A stretch of 64,000 nt of DNA from Halichondria panicea. Lineage: Eukaryota > Porifera > Demospongiae > Suberitida > Halichondriidae. Below are positions 10,282 through 22,200 of this stretch, one piece after another (position 1 is the stretch's first letter; every line of letters starts with the position of its first letter). Under the pieces are notes generated by a model. That model saw only the letters and a program-made list of their open reading frames with translations, did not search any database and had not been told where the DNA came from. The translations under genes and the position numbers were made by a program. Location: the NCBI RefSeq assembly GCF_963675165.1, contig NC_087386.1:5338169-5402168 (forward strand), written 5' to 3'.

Positions 10282-13200
10282 GTAAGAAGTTGTATCCCAT
10301 ATCAATTGTGACACATACTGTAAGTTCTCGATTTAAGGCGACCCTCCAAATATGCGACACTCTTGAGCTCAGGCAATTTTTTGATTATCTTGGGTCCAGG
10401 CCAGGCGGTACTTTACAAAAAGAACGTCATGTCAAGTTCCAATGTGAAACTCGTGCAAAAATACCAGGAATTTCGCACTGCAGGACGCGCTCGCCCACGA
10501 TCAAGCATGAATTGATTTTGTGTCCTAATTCTGCGATTGATAATTATATTCATGACTGATTGTGGGCGTGCACGTTTGGTGTTGTCTATTATATATACCA
10601 GTGAAGAAATTCTGGACTTCTGCACGAGTTTCACATAGGAACTTGACCTGACATTCTTTTCTTAAGTGCAACCTGGACCTGAGACTAAGTTAAGCCAAAC
10701 TAAAAATTATGTACATATCATTGAATCAGAGTGTCTATAAGTAAAGTATCATATATACATGTGCATCTCTGATGTTTCAGGGAAAGGGTGCCCAGTGAAA
10801 CAACCTCAGTAGTGTCTGCCACTCTAGATGTATCACCTCTGTAGACCGCAGTCTGTGAATTTGTTGTTTTGTGGGAGTGTTTATATTCCCTGCCCTTCTA
10901 TAGTTCTCTGTATAGCTACCTCTATATGTGTCATTGGAGACAAGGGAGTTTTAGGTTTTGAAGAAAGACATAAAAGAGTTGCATGTGGCTGTCTAGTATA
11001 GCTTTAGGCACGCTCAACTAATTAGTGTGGCTATAGGCAGCTATTTTAGTCGGCAGTTTGTATGAGCAATAAGTACTTGCAGCTCTCATTCAAGGCTTGT
11101 AGATGTAGATAAATAACTTACAAGTGCCCAGTGCATTATGCCATATAATGCAGTGCAATATATGATTGCTATGGTAGTGATGCAACATGCCATATACTGA
11201 GTACTGGATTGTTTTGATCTGCCCACTCACTGCATGGGCAACAAAATTAATGTAATTATGTACTTTGAACATAGTGCCATTTGTGATGACTTGTCAGTCA
11301 AACTATACTGTTAATAGTTTTTTTTACATGTTCCACTATAGACTGTTAATCACCTTATTTCCATGGAGGGATATGCAGTTTAGATTATCCCTTTACCTAC
11401 ACAATAGCAGCAGCATTTCTTATTCAAACACACACACTGCATTTATGCAGGAACAAAATGTCTCTACAAAATGTCAAACTACATGCATGTATACTGTTTA
11501 TATTTTTTCACAGGTTCCCATTGTCTATGGGCCGTGTGTTGTAAACGGTAAGTCACACATACGTGTGATCTGTCTATATAATTATACCCATAATTATAGC
11601 ATCGGATCTCTGTGTGTGCATGTATATGCATAAAAATAACACGTATATCTATTTATGTACGACAACTAACTGCTGCATATAGAGTAAGTCGCCGAACTCC
11701 GTCAGACATCAAAGTGCGTCAGGTAAAAGGGCGTGTAACGCACAAACAAAACAAGACTGATTACACACACTAACAGATGGCCATGGGACTATTATCCAGC
11801 GAAAACTTGGAAAATTAAATAAATGTATTTATGTACAACAACTGCATAAATTGCAAAAATTCAGTCACTTGCATACTTTTATTCACTCACAGATTACTAT
11901 CGCTTGAGTGTTACTGATGCCGGAGATGGTCAAGAGACATCTGTTGGAGCGTTGTGTCCAAACCCCCCAAGAAATGACCTGACAAGGCAGTATATCGACG
12001 GCGTTGGTGATATTGGTCCCCGTGTCTTTTTTGCTGCACTTCAAGAATATTTAGTAAACTTCAATTGTCCATTTTGCCTGGGATTCACCATGCTAACCAC
12101 CAACTCATCGAATTCGGCACCACTAATGTCAATTGTTAGCGCGTCCTCTGCAGAACCCGTGTTTTCACTCGTAGTTGATAGTACTGGTGTGACCCTAACT
12201 CTCGGTACGTCCAGCGTTACTTTTCCTGCTCCACAGTTTGCAGACGGGAACTCACAACAGCTGCAGATTTGTACTGATGGCACTATGGCAACTCTTTATT
12301 CTAACTGTGGGAGCCTAGGCAGCCTTCCATTCCCTGGATCCAATACTGCTGATTTTAACAACGCTATTTTGTTCGTATTGAGGAGTGTCACTACCGGCGA
12401 GATTTTCGAGGTAAGTGTCTCGTATCTTGCTTTGTACATTAAAATCATGCACGATATAAGGAGGAGTTGAGTTCAATTGTAGTCATTACATGCATACAAA
12501 AACAGATCAACGAATTGTCATTTTTTTTGTAGGGAAGAGTACAACAATTGTATGTAGTGCAATGTCCTGGTGTTGCTCAACAAAACATAGCCAATGGTCA
12601 GTGTGCTGCTCTTCCAAGAGATTGTACTCAAGCCACTCAAAGTATTGCGGCAGTCTTTGCTGCAATTGGTCCTACTACTACTACTCTCCCTCCTACGGTA
12701 AAAGAGTAGTATCCCATATCTGAGACCATGCATAAAATTATAGGGCCTCATTTATTTTAGTCTTGGGTCCAGGCCAGGCGGCACTTTACGAAAAGAACGT
12801 CAGGTCAAGTTCCAATGTGAAACTCGTGCAAAAATACCAGGAATTTCTTAGAGTGGTAATTAACCGCACTGCAGGACGCGCTCGCCCACAATCAAGCATG
12901 AATTGATTTCGTGTCCTAATTTTGCAATGATCGTGATTCATTCATGACTGATTGTGGGCATGCGTTTGGTGTTGTCAATCAGTGAAGAAATTCTGGACTT
13001 CTGCATGAGTTTCACATAGGAACTTGACCTGACATTCTTTTCTTAAGGGTGCAGCCTGGACCTGAGACTAAGTTAAACCAAACTATGCATACATATAATT
13101 GAATCAGAGTGTCTATAAGTAAAGTATCATACATACATGTGCATCTCTGATGTTGCAGGGAAAGGGTGCCCAGTAAAACAACATCAGTAGTGTCTGCCAC

Positions 13201-16200
13201 TCTAAGATATTCCCTGCCCTTCTATAGTGCTCTGTATAGCTACCTCTATAGGTATCATTGGAGACAAGGGACAAGAGAGTTTTAGGTTTTGAGAAAGACA
13301 TGAAAGAGTTGCATGTGGCCGGCTGTCTATAGTATAGCTTTAGGCACGCTCAACTAATTAGTGTAGCTATAGGCAGCTATGTTAGTCGGCAGTTTGTATG
13401 AGCAATAAGTACTTGCAGCTCTCATTCAAGGCTTGTAGATGTAGATAAATAACTTATAAGTGCCCAGTCCATTATGCCATATAATGCAGTGTAATATATG
13501 GTTGCTATGGTAGTGATGCAACATGCCATATATATACGAGTACTGGATTGCTTTGATCTGCCCACTCACTGGGAAACAAATGTAATTATGTACTTTGAAC
13601 ATAATATATAGTGCCATTTATGATGACTTGTCAGTCAATGCAGTTTAGATATTATCCTTTTACCTACACAATATAGCAGCAGCATTTCTTATTCAAACAC
13701 ACACTACATTTATGCACCCAATAGGAACAAAATGTCTCTACAAAATGTCAAACTACATGCATGTATACTGTTTATATTTCTTCACAGGTTCCCATTACCT
13801 ATGGGCGGTGTGTTGTAAACGGTAAGTCACACATACGTATGATCCGTCTATATAATTATACCCATAATTATAGCGTCGGATCTCTGTGTCTGCATGTATA
13901 TGCATAACAGGAGCGGATCCAGGAATTTTGGTAGGGGGGGGGAAAGCAATCTAAAAAAGGTCTACTGTTTTTCTGCTTTCTGCACGAGTCATCAAGAATT
14001 CTCAGTCATGCTCAGTATCAAACTGGGTGCATGTGGTCATAATACTGTCACCTAGCTACATCGTGATCCAGTGCATGCAGTGAGTGAGTTAATAGCTAGC
14101 TAGCTAAGTAGCTGATAGATCACTATACAGATGAAGGTTCTTAGGAGGAAGGGGGGGGGGGAATGAGCCCCCTATTCCATACCCCTGGATCCGCCCCTGC
14201 ATAAACACGTATATCTATTTATGTATGACAACTAACTTAGTTTCGATTGAAGCGCAGGGCTATAGAGAAGCAGCTAGCTGGAGACATACATCTATTTGTA
14301 TAATGATCGTTTTGTGGCGGATCGTTGCTGTATATAAGAACCGTAGTTAAAGTAAGTTTATAACGGCCGTGCAGAGCTTCACCGTGGAATGATAATCGTT
14401 CAGAGAGTCTTGTAGAGTACCTGTACTGAGTTTAGAGTGAAACCGCTGGAGTAGAGAGAAGCTGGAGCAAGTTTTGAACCCTTGATCGACCAACCACCAC
14501 CACCACTACCACGGTTGATCGATTGAACCCAATTATAGCCTCGCTTCGCTGAATTATGTACAACAACTGCATATCTTTAAGAATTCAGTCAATTGCTATT
14601 CAATCGCAGATTACTATCGCTTGAGTGTTACTGACGCCGGAGATGGTCGAGAGACATCTGTTGGAGCGTTGTGTCCAAACCCCCCGAGAAATGACCTGAC
14701 AAGGCAGTATGTCGACGGCGTTGGTGATATTGGTCCCCGTGTCTTTTTTTCTGCACTTGAAGAAGATTTAGTAAATTTCAATAGTCCATTTTGCCTGGCA
14801 TTCACCATGCTAACCACCAACTCATCGAATTCGGCACCACTAATGTCAATTGTTAGCGCGTCCTCTGCAGAACCCGTGTTTTCACTCGTAATTGATAGTG
14901 CTGGTGTGGCCCTAACTCTCGGTACGTCCAGCGTTACTTTTCCTGCTCCACAGTTTGCAGACGGTAACTCACAACAGCTGCAGATTTGTACTGATGGCAC
15001 TCAGGCAACTCTTTATTCTAACTGTGGGAGCCTAGGCAGTCTTCCATTCTCTGGATCCAGTGCTGATGATTTTAGATACGCTATTTTGTTCGTATTGAGG
15101 AGTATCACTACCGAATATATTTTCCAGGTAGGTATCTCGTATCTTGCTTTGTACATTAAAAATCATGCACGATACAAGGAGGAGTTGAGTTCAATTGTAG
15201 TCATTACGTATACAAAATAGATCACGAATTGTCACTTTTTTGCAGGGAAGAGTACAACAATTGTATGTAGTGCAGTGTCCTGGTACTGCTCAACAAAACA
15301 TAGCCGATGGTCAGTGTGTCGTTCTTCCAAGAGATTGTACTCTACCCACTCCAAATATTGATGAAACCTTTGCTGCAATTGGTCAAATTATTACTCCTAC
15401 TGTAGCTCCTACTGTTACAGTAGCTCCTCCTCTGGTAAGAAGTTGTAATCCCATGCATATCAATTATGACATATACTGTAAGATATCGATTTAAGGCGAC
15501 CCTCTAAATATGCGACACTCTTGAGCTCAGGATATAAGGCCAGGCGGCACTTTAGGCCACTCCAAATGAGATTGTAGTTTCCCGTCAGAGACTCTAGTAA
15601 ATTATATGCGGGTGTGAGCAGTATTATCATTATTCATTACTATGAATCTCATTATAAATGTGTTGCGTTATCAATGAATTTAAGTAATCACCCACAAAAA
15701 TGTAACCATGCACACATATACCACAAACAGTAAACAAAAATCAATAAAAAGAAGTAATTTCAATATTTCATTGGATAATTAGACAAATAATGGCCATAAT
15801 GACTATTAATGTGGTAGCTAAAGCAGGAAGCCCGAGTTGGACGGGAAACTACAGTCTCATTTGGAGTGGCCTTACGAAAAGAACGTCAGGTCAAGTTCCA
15901 ATGTAAAACTCGTGCAAAAATACCAGGAATTTCTTAAGAGTGGTAATTAACCGCACTGCAGGACGCGCTCGCCCACGATCAAGCATGAATTGATTTCGTG
16001 TCCTAATTCTGCGATTCATAATTATATTCATGACTGGTTGTGGGCGTGCACGTTTGGTGTTGTCAATAAAAATTATATATACCAGTGAAGAAATTCTGGA
16101 CTTCTGCACGAGTTTCACATAGATGTACCACCTCTGTAGACCAGGCTCTGTGAATTTGTTGTTTTGTTGGAGTGTTTATATTCCCTGCCCTTCTATAGTG

Positions 16201-19200
16201 CTCTGTATAGCTACCTCTATAGGTATCATTGGAGACAAGGGACAAGAGAGTTTTAGGTTTTGAAGAAAGACATGAAAGAGTTGCATGTGGCCGGCTGTCT
16301 ATAGTATAGCTTTAGGCACGCTCAACTAATTAGTGTAGCTATAGGCAGCTATTTTAGTCGGCAGTTTATATGAGCAATAAGTACTTGCAGCTCTCATTCA
16401 AGGCTTGTAGATGTAGATAAATAACTTACAAGTGCCCAGTCCATTATGCCATATAATGCAATGCAATATATGGTTGCTATGGTAGTGATGCAACATGCCA
16501 TATATATACTGAGTACTGGATTGCTATGATCTGCCCACTCACTGGGAAACAAATGTAATTATGTACTTTGAACATAATATAGTGCCATTTATGATGACTT
16601 GTCAGTCAAAACTATACTGTTAATATTTTTTTTACATGCATGTTCCTGTTAATCACCTATACTCATCTTTATTTTCCATGGAAGGATATGCTTTAGATTA
16701 TCCTTTTACCTACACAATATATAGCAGCAGTATTTATTATTCAAACACACACACTACATTTATGCACTCAATAGGAACAAAATGTCTCTACAAAATGTCA
16801 AACTACATGCATGTATACTGTTTATATTTTTTCACAGGTTCCCATTACCTATGGGCGGTGTGTTGTAAACGGTAAGTCACACATACGTATGATCCGTCTA
16901 TATAATTATACCCATATAGCGTCGGATCTCTGTGTCTGCATGTATATGCATAACAGGGGCGGATCCAGGAATTTTGGTAGGGGGAGGGAAAACAATCTAA
17001 AAAAGGTCTACTGTTTTTCTGTTTTCTGCATGACTCATCAAGAATTCTCAGTCATGCTCAGTATCAAACTGGGTGCATGTCGTCATAATACTGTCACCTA
17101 GCTACATCGTGATCCAGTGCATGCAGTGAGTGAGTTAATAGCTAGCTAGCTAAGTAGCTGATAGATCACTATATAGATGAAGGTTCTTAGGAGGAAGGGG
17201 GGGGGAATGAGCCCCCTATTCCGTACCCCTGGATCCGCCCCTGCATAAACACGTATATCTATTTATGTATGACAACTAACTTAGTTTAGATGGAAGCGCA
17301 GGGCTATAGAGAAGCAGCTAGTTGGAGACACACATCTATTTGTATAATGATCGTTTTGTGGCGGATCGTTGCTGTATAAGAACCATAGTTAAAGTAAGTT
17401 TATAACGGCCGTGCAGAGCTTCACCGTGGAATGATAATCATTCAGAGAGTCTTGTAGAGTACCTGTACTGAGTTTAGAGCGAAACCGCTGGAGTAGAGAG
17501 AAGCTGGAGCAAGTTTTGAACCCTTGATCGACCAACCACCACCACCACTACCACGGTTGATCTCGATTGAACCCAATTATAGCCTCGCTATGTGCAACAA
17601 CTGCATATCTTCAAAAATTCAGTCAATTGCATACTTTTATTCACCCACAGATTACTATCGCTTGAGTGTTATTGATGCCGGAGATGGTCGAGAGACATCT
17701 GTTGGAGCGTTGTGTCCAAACCCCCCGAGAAATGACCTGACAAGGCAGTATGTCGACGGCGTTGGTGATATTGGTCCCCGTGTCTTTTTTTCTGCACTTG
17801 AAGAAGATTTAGTAAATTTCAATAGTCCATTTTGCCTGGCATTCACCATGCTAACCACCAACTCATCGAATTCGGCACCACTAATGTCCATTGTTAGCGC
17901 GTCCTCTGCAGAACCCGTGTTTTCACTCGTAATTGATAGTGCTGGTGTGACCCTAACTCTCGGTACGTCCAGCGTTACTTTTCCTGCTCCACAGTTTGCA
18001 GACGGTAACGCACAACAGCTGCAGATTTGTACTGATGGCACTATGGCAACTATTTATTCTAACTGTGGGAGCCTAGGCAGCCTTCCATTCTCTGGATCCA
18101 GTACTGCTGATTTTAACAACGCTATTTTGTTCGTATTGAGGAGTGTCTCTACCGAAGATTCTTTCCAGGTAAATGTCTCGTATCTTGCTTTGTACATTAA
18201 AACCATGCACGATACAAGGAGGAGTTGAGTTCTATTGTAGTCATTACATGTATACAAAAATAGATCATGAATCGTCACTTTTTTTGCAGGGAAGAGTACA
18301 ACAATTGTATGTAGTGCAGTGTCCTGGTACTGCTCAACAAAGCATAGCCGATGGTCAGTGTGTCTCTCTTCCAAGAAATTGTGGTGCAATCGCTCAAGAT
18401 CTTGGTGAAACCTTTGCTGCAATTGGTCAAATTATTACTCCTACTGTTACTCCTACTGTTACAGTAGCTCCTCCTCCGGTAAGAAGTTGTAATCCCATGC
18501 ATATCAATTATGACATATACTGTAAGATCTCGATTTAAGGCGACCCTCTAAATATGCGACACTCTTGAGCTCAGGAAATTTTCTGATATAAGGCCAGGCG
18601 GCACTTTAGACCACTCCAAATGAGACTGTAGTTTCCCGTCAGAGACTCTAGTAAATTATATGCGGGTGTGAGCAGTATTATCATTATTCATTACTATGAA
18701 TCTCATTATAAATGTGTTGCGTCATCAATGAATTTAATTAATCACCCACAAAAATGTAACCATGCACACATAACCACAAACAGTAAACAAAAATCAGAAG
18801 TAATTTCAATATTTCATTGGATAATTAGAGAAATAATGGCCATAATGACTATTAATGCGGTAGCTAAAGCAGGAAGCGCGAGTTGGACGGGAAACTACAG
18901 TCTCATTTGGAGTGGCCTTACGAAAAGAACGTCAGGTCAAGTTCCAATGTGAAACTCGTGCAAAAATACCAGGAATTTCTTAGAGTGGTAATTAACTGCA
19001 CTGCAGGACGCGCTCGCCCACGATCAAGCATGAATTGATTTTGTGTCCTAATTCTGCGATTCATAATTTATTCATGACTGGTTGTGGGCGTGCACGTTTG
19101 GTGTTGTCAATAAAAATTATATATACCAGTGAAGAAATTCTGGACTTCTGCACGAGTTTCACATAGGAACTTGACCTGACGTTCTTTTCTTAAGTGCAGC

Positions 19201-22200
19201 CTGGACCTGAGACCAAACTATATGCATACAGTCAGAGTGTCTATAAGTAAAGTATCATATATACATGTGCATCTCTGATGTTGCAGGGAAAGGGTGCCCA
19301 GTAAAACAACCTCAGTAGTGTCTGCCACTCTAGATGTACCACACCTCTGTGGACCAGACTGTCTGTGAATTTGTTGTTTTGTGGGAGTGTTTATATTCCC
19401 TGCCCTTCTATAGTGCTCTGTATAGCTACCTCTATAGGTATCATTGGAGACAAGGGAGTTTTAGGTTTTGAAGAAAGACATGAAAGAGTTGCATGTGGCT
19501 GTCTAGTATAGCTTTAGGCACGCTCAACTAATTAGTGTAGCTATAGGCAGCTATTTTAGTCGGCAGTTTGTATGAGCAATAAGTACTTGCAGCTCTCATT
19601 CAAGGCTTGTATAGATGTAGATAAATAACTTACAAGTGCCCAGTGCATTATGCCATATAATGCAGTGCAATATATGGTTGCTATGGTAGTGATGCAACAT
19701 GCCATATATATATACTGAGTACAGTAGAACCTCGATTATCCGGACACCTTGGTTCCAGAAGCAGGCCGGATAAGTGAATATGCCGGATAATCGAATAGAT
19801 AAACCACGCCTTGATCCACCCACTTTATTGATGAACAGCAGTGCCACATGGTTGTCTGCGCATGCGCAAAAGAAAAGCAGGCATGTCTCCATGGTAACAG
19901 CTGCAACGCGCATGCGCATTTGAGGGACACGCCCATTTTCTGAATTATGTAATCTGATTAAAAAGAAAACTGCCAAGCCGGATAATCGAGGTTCCGGATA
20001 ATCGAGGGCCGGATAATCGAGGTTCTACTGTACTGGATTGCTTTGATCTGCCCACTCACTGGGCAACAAATGTAATTATGTACTTTGAACATAGTGCCAT
20101 TTGTGATGTCTTTTGACTTGTCAGTCAAACTATATAGCTACTGTAAATGTTAATAGTTTTTTTTACATGTTCCACTATAGACTGTTAATCACCTACTCAT
20201 CTTTATTTTCCATGGAAGGATATGCAGTTTAGATTATCCTTTTACCTACACAATAGCAGCAGTATTTATTATTCAAACACACACACTACATTTATGCACC
20301 CAGTAGGAACAAAATGTCTCTACAAAATGTCAAACTACATGCATGCATATACTGTTTATATTTTTTCACAGGTTCCCATTGCCTATGGGCAGTGTGTTGT
20401 AAGGCAGTGTGTTGTAAACGGTAAGTCACACATACGTGTGATCCGTCTATATAATTATACTAATATAGCATCGGATCTCTGTGTCTGCATGTATATGCAT
20501 AAACACGTATATCTATTTATGTACGACAACTAACTGCTGCATGCATATACTGTATAGAAGAAAATTTTTGCAGGTGCAAATTTTCGCTATTTGGCTCCAG
20601 AGCCCTCAGCAGAAATTTTGCTAATATTCGCGTTTAAATGCCAGGAAACCACACCCACCAATAGTTTTGCATGTGAAATTACCAGTACGTGGGAGTTTTC
20701 TTTTTCAGTTATTTGCATGCACACATTTTTATTCACTGAAATTCAAAGTTTCATATATACCATTGGATTCCTTGTTAAAAAGTGCTTCTATCTATATGCT
20801 GTAGAGCAACCAGCTAAACGTTAGCATTTTCCATGCAGAACTTGAGTCCCAGGCATACTTGTCCACCACGTAAAGCAGACTTTAGCACATGATCTAAAGG
20901 TTACCTTACAAAAAGGAACACACATGATTACATAATTTTCATAACATAAAAATTCTACATAAAGTGCATTTTCAACAAGTTGGTAGCCTAAATGTCCTAA
21001 GAGTGAATGATGTATGTATATCAGTGTCCTAGTATAGTGCAATACCCCTCCCTCATATACCTACAGCCCCCTACACTCCCTATATGGTAGACTTTGAGAC
21101 ACTCAGACTTACACATGCATGCACTGACAGTAAAAGCTACTGATAACGTCACCCCCCCCCCCGTTTTGCAAGCATTATAGAAAATGACAATGACAATGTT
21201 TTCCAAGGCTGCATGTTACATGACTATACAGAGAATACTCTACTCAACACTACTGTGCTATAAACATTCGTGTTGGCTTAACTCCGCCCAACTAATACTC
21301 GTTCATGGTCGTAGCAACTGAATAGAAAACGTTTTTGCTTCAATTTGCTTATAATTATGGTTTTCTCTATAGGCGTGGTTTGTGAAGCTGAACATGATGA
21401 TTCTGTATGGGGGCTTGTCTTCCCTGCCACTGTGGCTGGCTGTTCCTATTCCCAGCAATGCCCACAACATGGAAATGGATTAACTTTAGGTATCATTATC
21501 ATTCCAAGTAATCATGACTGTGTGCATGTTGATGCATGTGCATGTATTTAGGTACTGCGACTCGTTCCTGTACACTGGGTGGTGTCTGGGAAGCAGTGAA
21601 TACTGATAACTGCACTAGGGAAGTATTCATCTCACTTAATGACAGGGTGAGACTTTTGCAGTTACAGTGTATACTTTGGTTCATACAATGTAACAGGTAA
21701 ACACATGATTGCAGAGCACATTCATAATAATAAAATATGCAACCAGGAGTACATGCATGAAGGGGAGTAAGCAACTACACTACACACCGTACAGGGGCGT
21801 AGCTTAATTAATGGCTATATTACACGAATACATGCACTGCATGTCATCTATAGGACGTACTGTATACATTGCACGTGTATATATCGTCAAAGGCTTATAA
21901 AGAGAAGAGAGCATGCAACTCACTATCTGCCCTATGTAATCACAGAGGCAGGATACACTATAAATAATATTATAGTGGCAAAAGTCAATATATCGCTTAT
22001 GACAATCTTTCAACTATAGTTTCTATTCCCCCCATTCAGGCAAATGAACTATTTTCTAGAAATGCATCTCAGAATGAAGTTGATGACCTTCTTGTTTCTC
22101 TTGCGGAGGCTACTAGTGTAAATGCAACAGGAGACTCCACCATGTTCCCCCAAGACCTCAGCATTACTAATATGATCGTCAAGTCAAGTGTGAATTACCT

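Noticed and set aside
9471-18478. Regularly spaced repeats resembling a CRISPR or satellite array
   Set aside because: The repeats are intron-separated protein-coding exons about 2.5-3 kb apart in eukaryotic-type DNA.
19722-20030. 126-codon minus-strand frame spanning the MITE as a transposase
   Set aside because: No catalytic DDE pattern; the element is only about 300 bp and nonautonomous.
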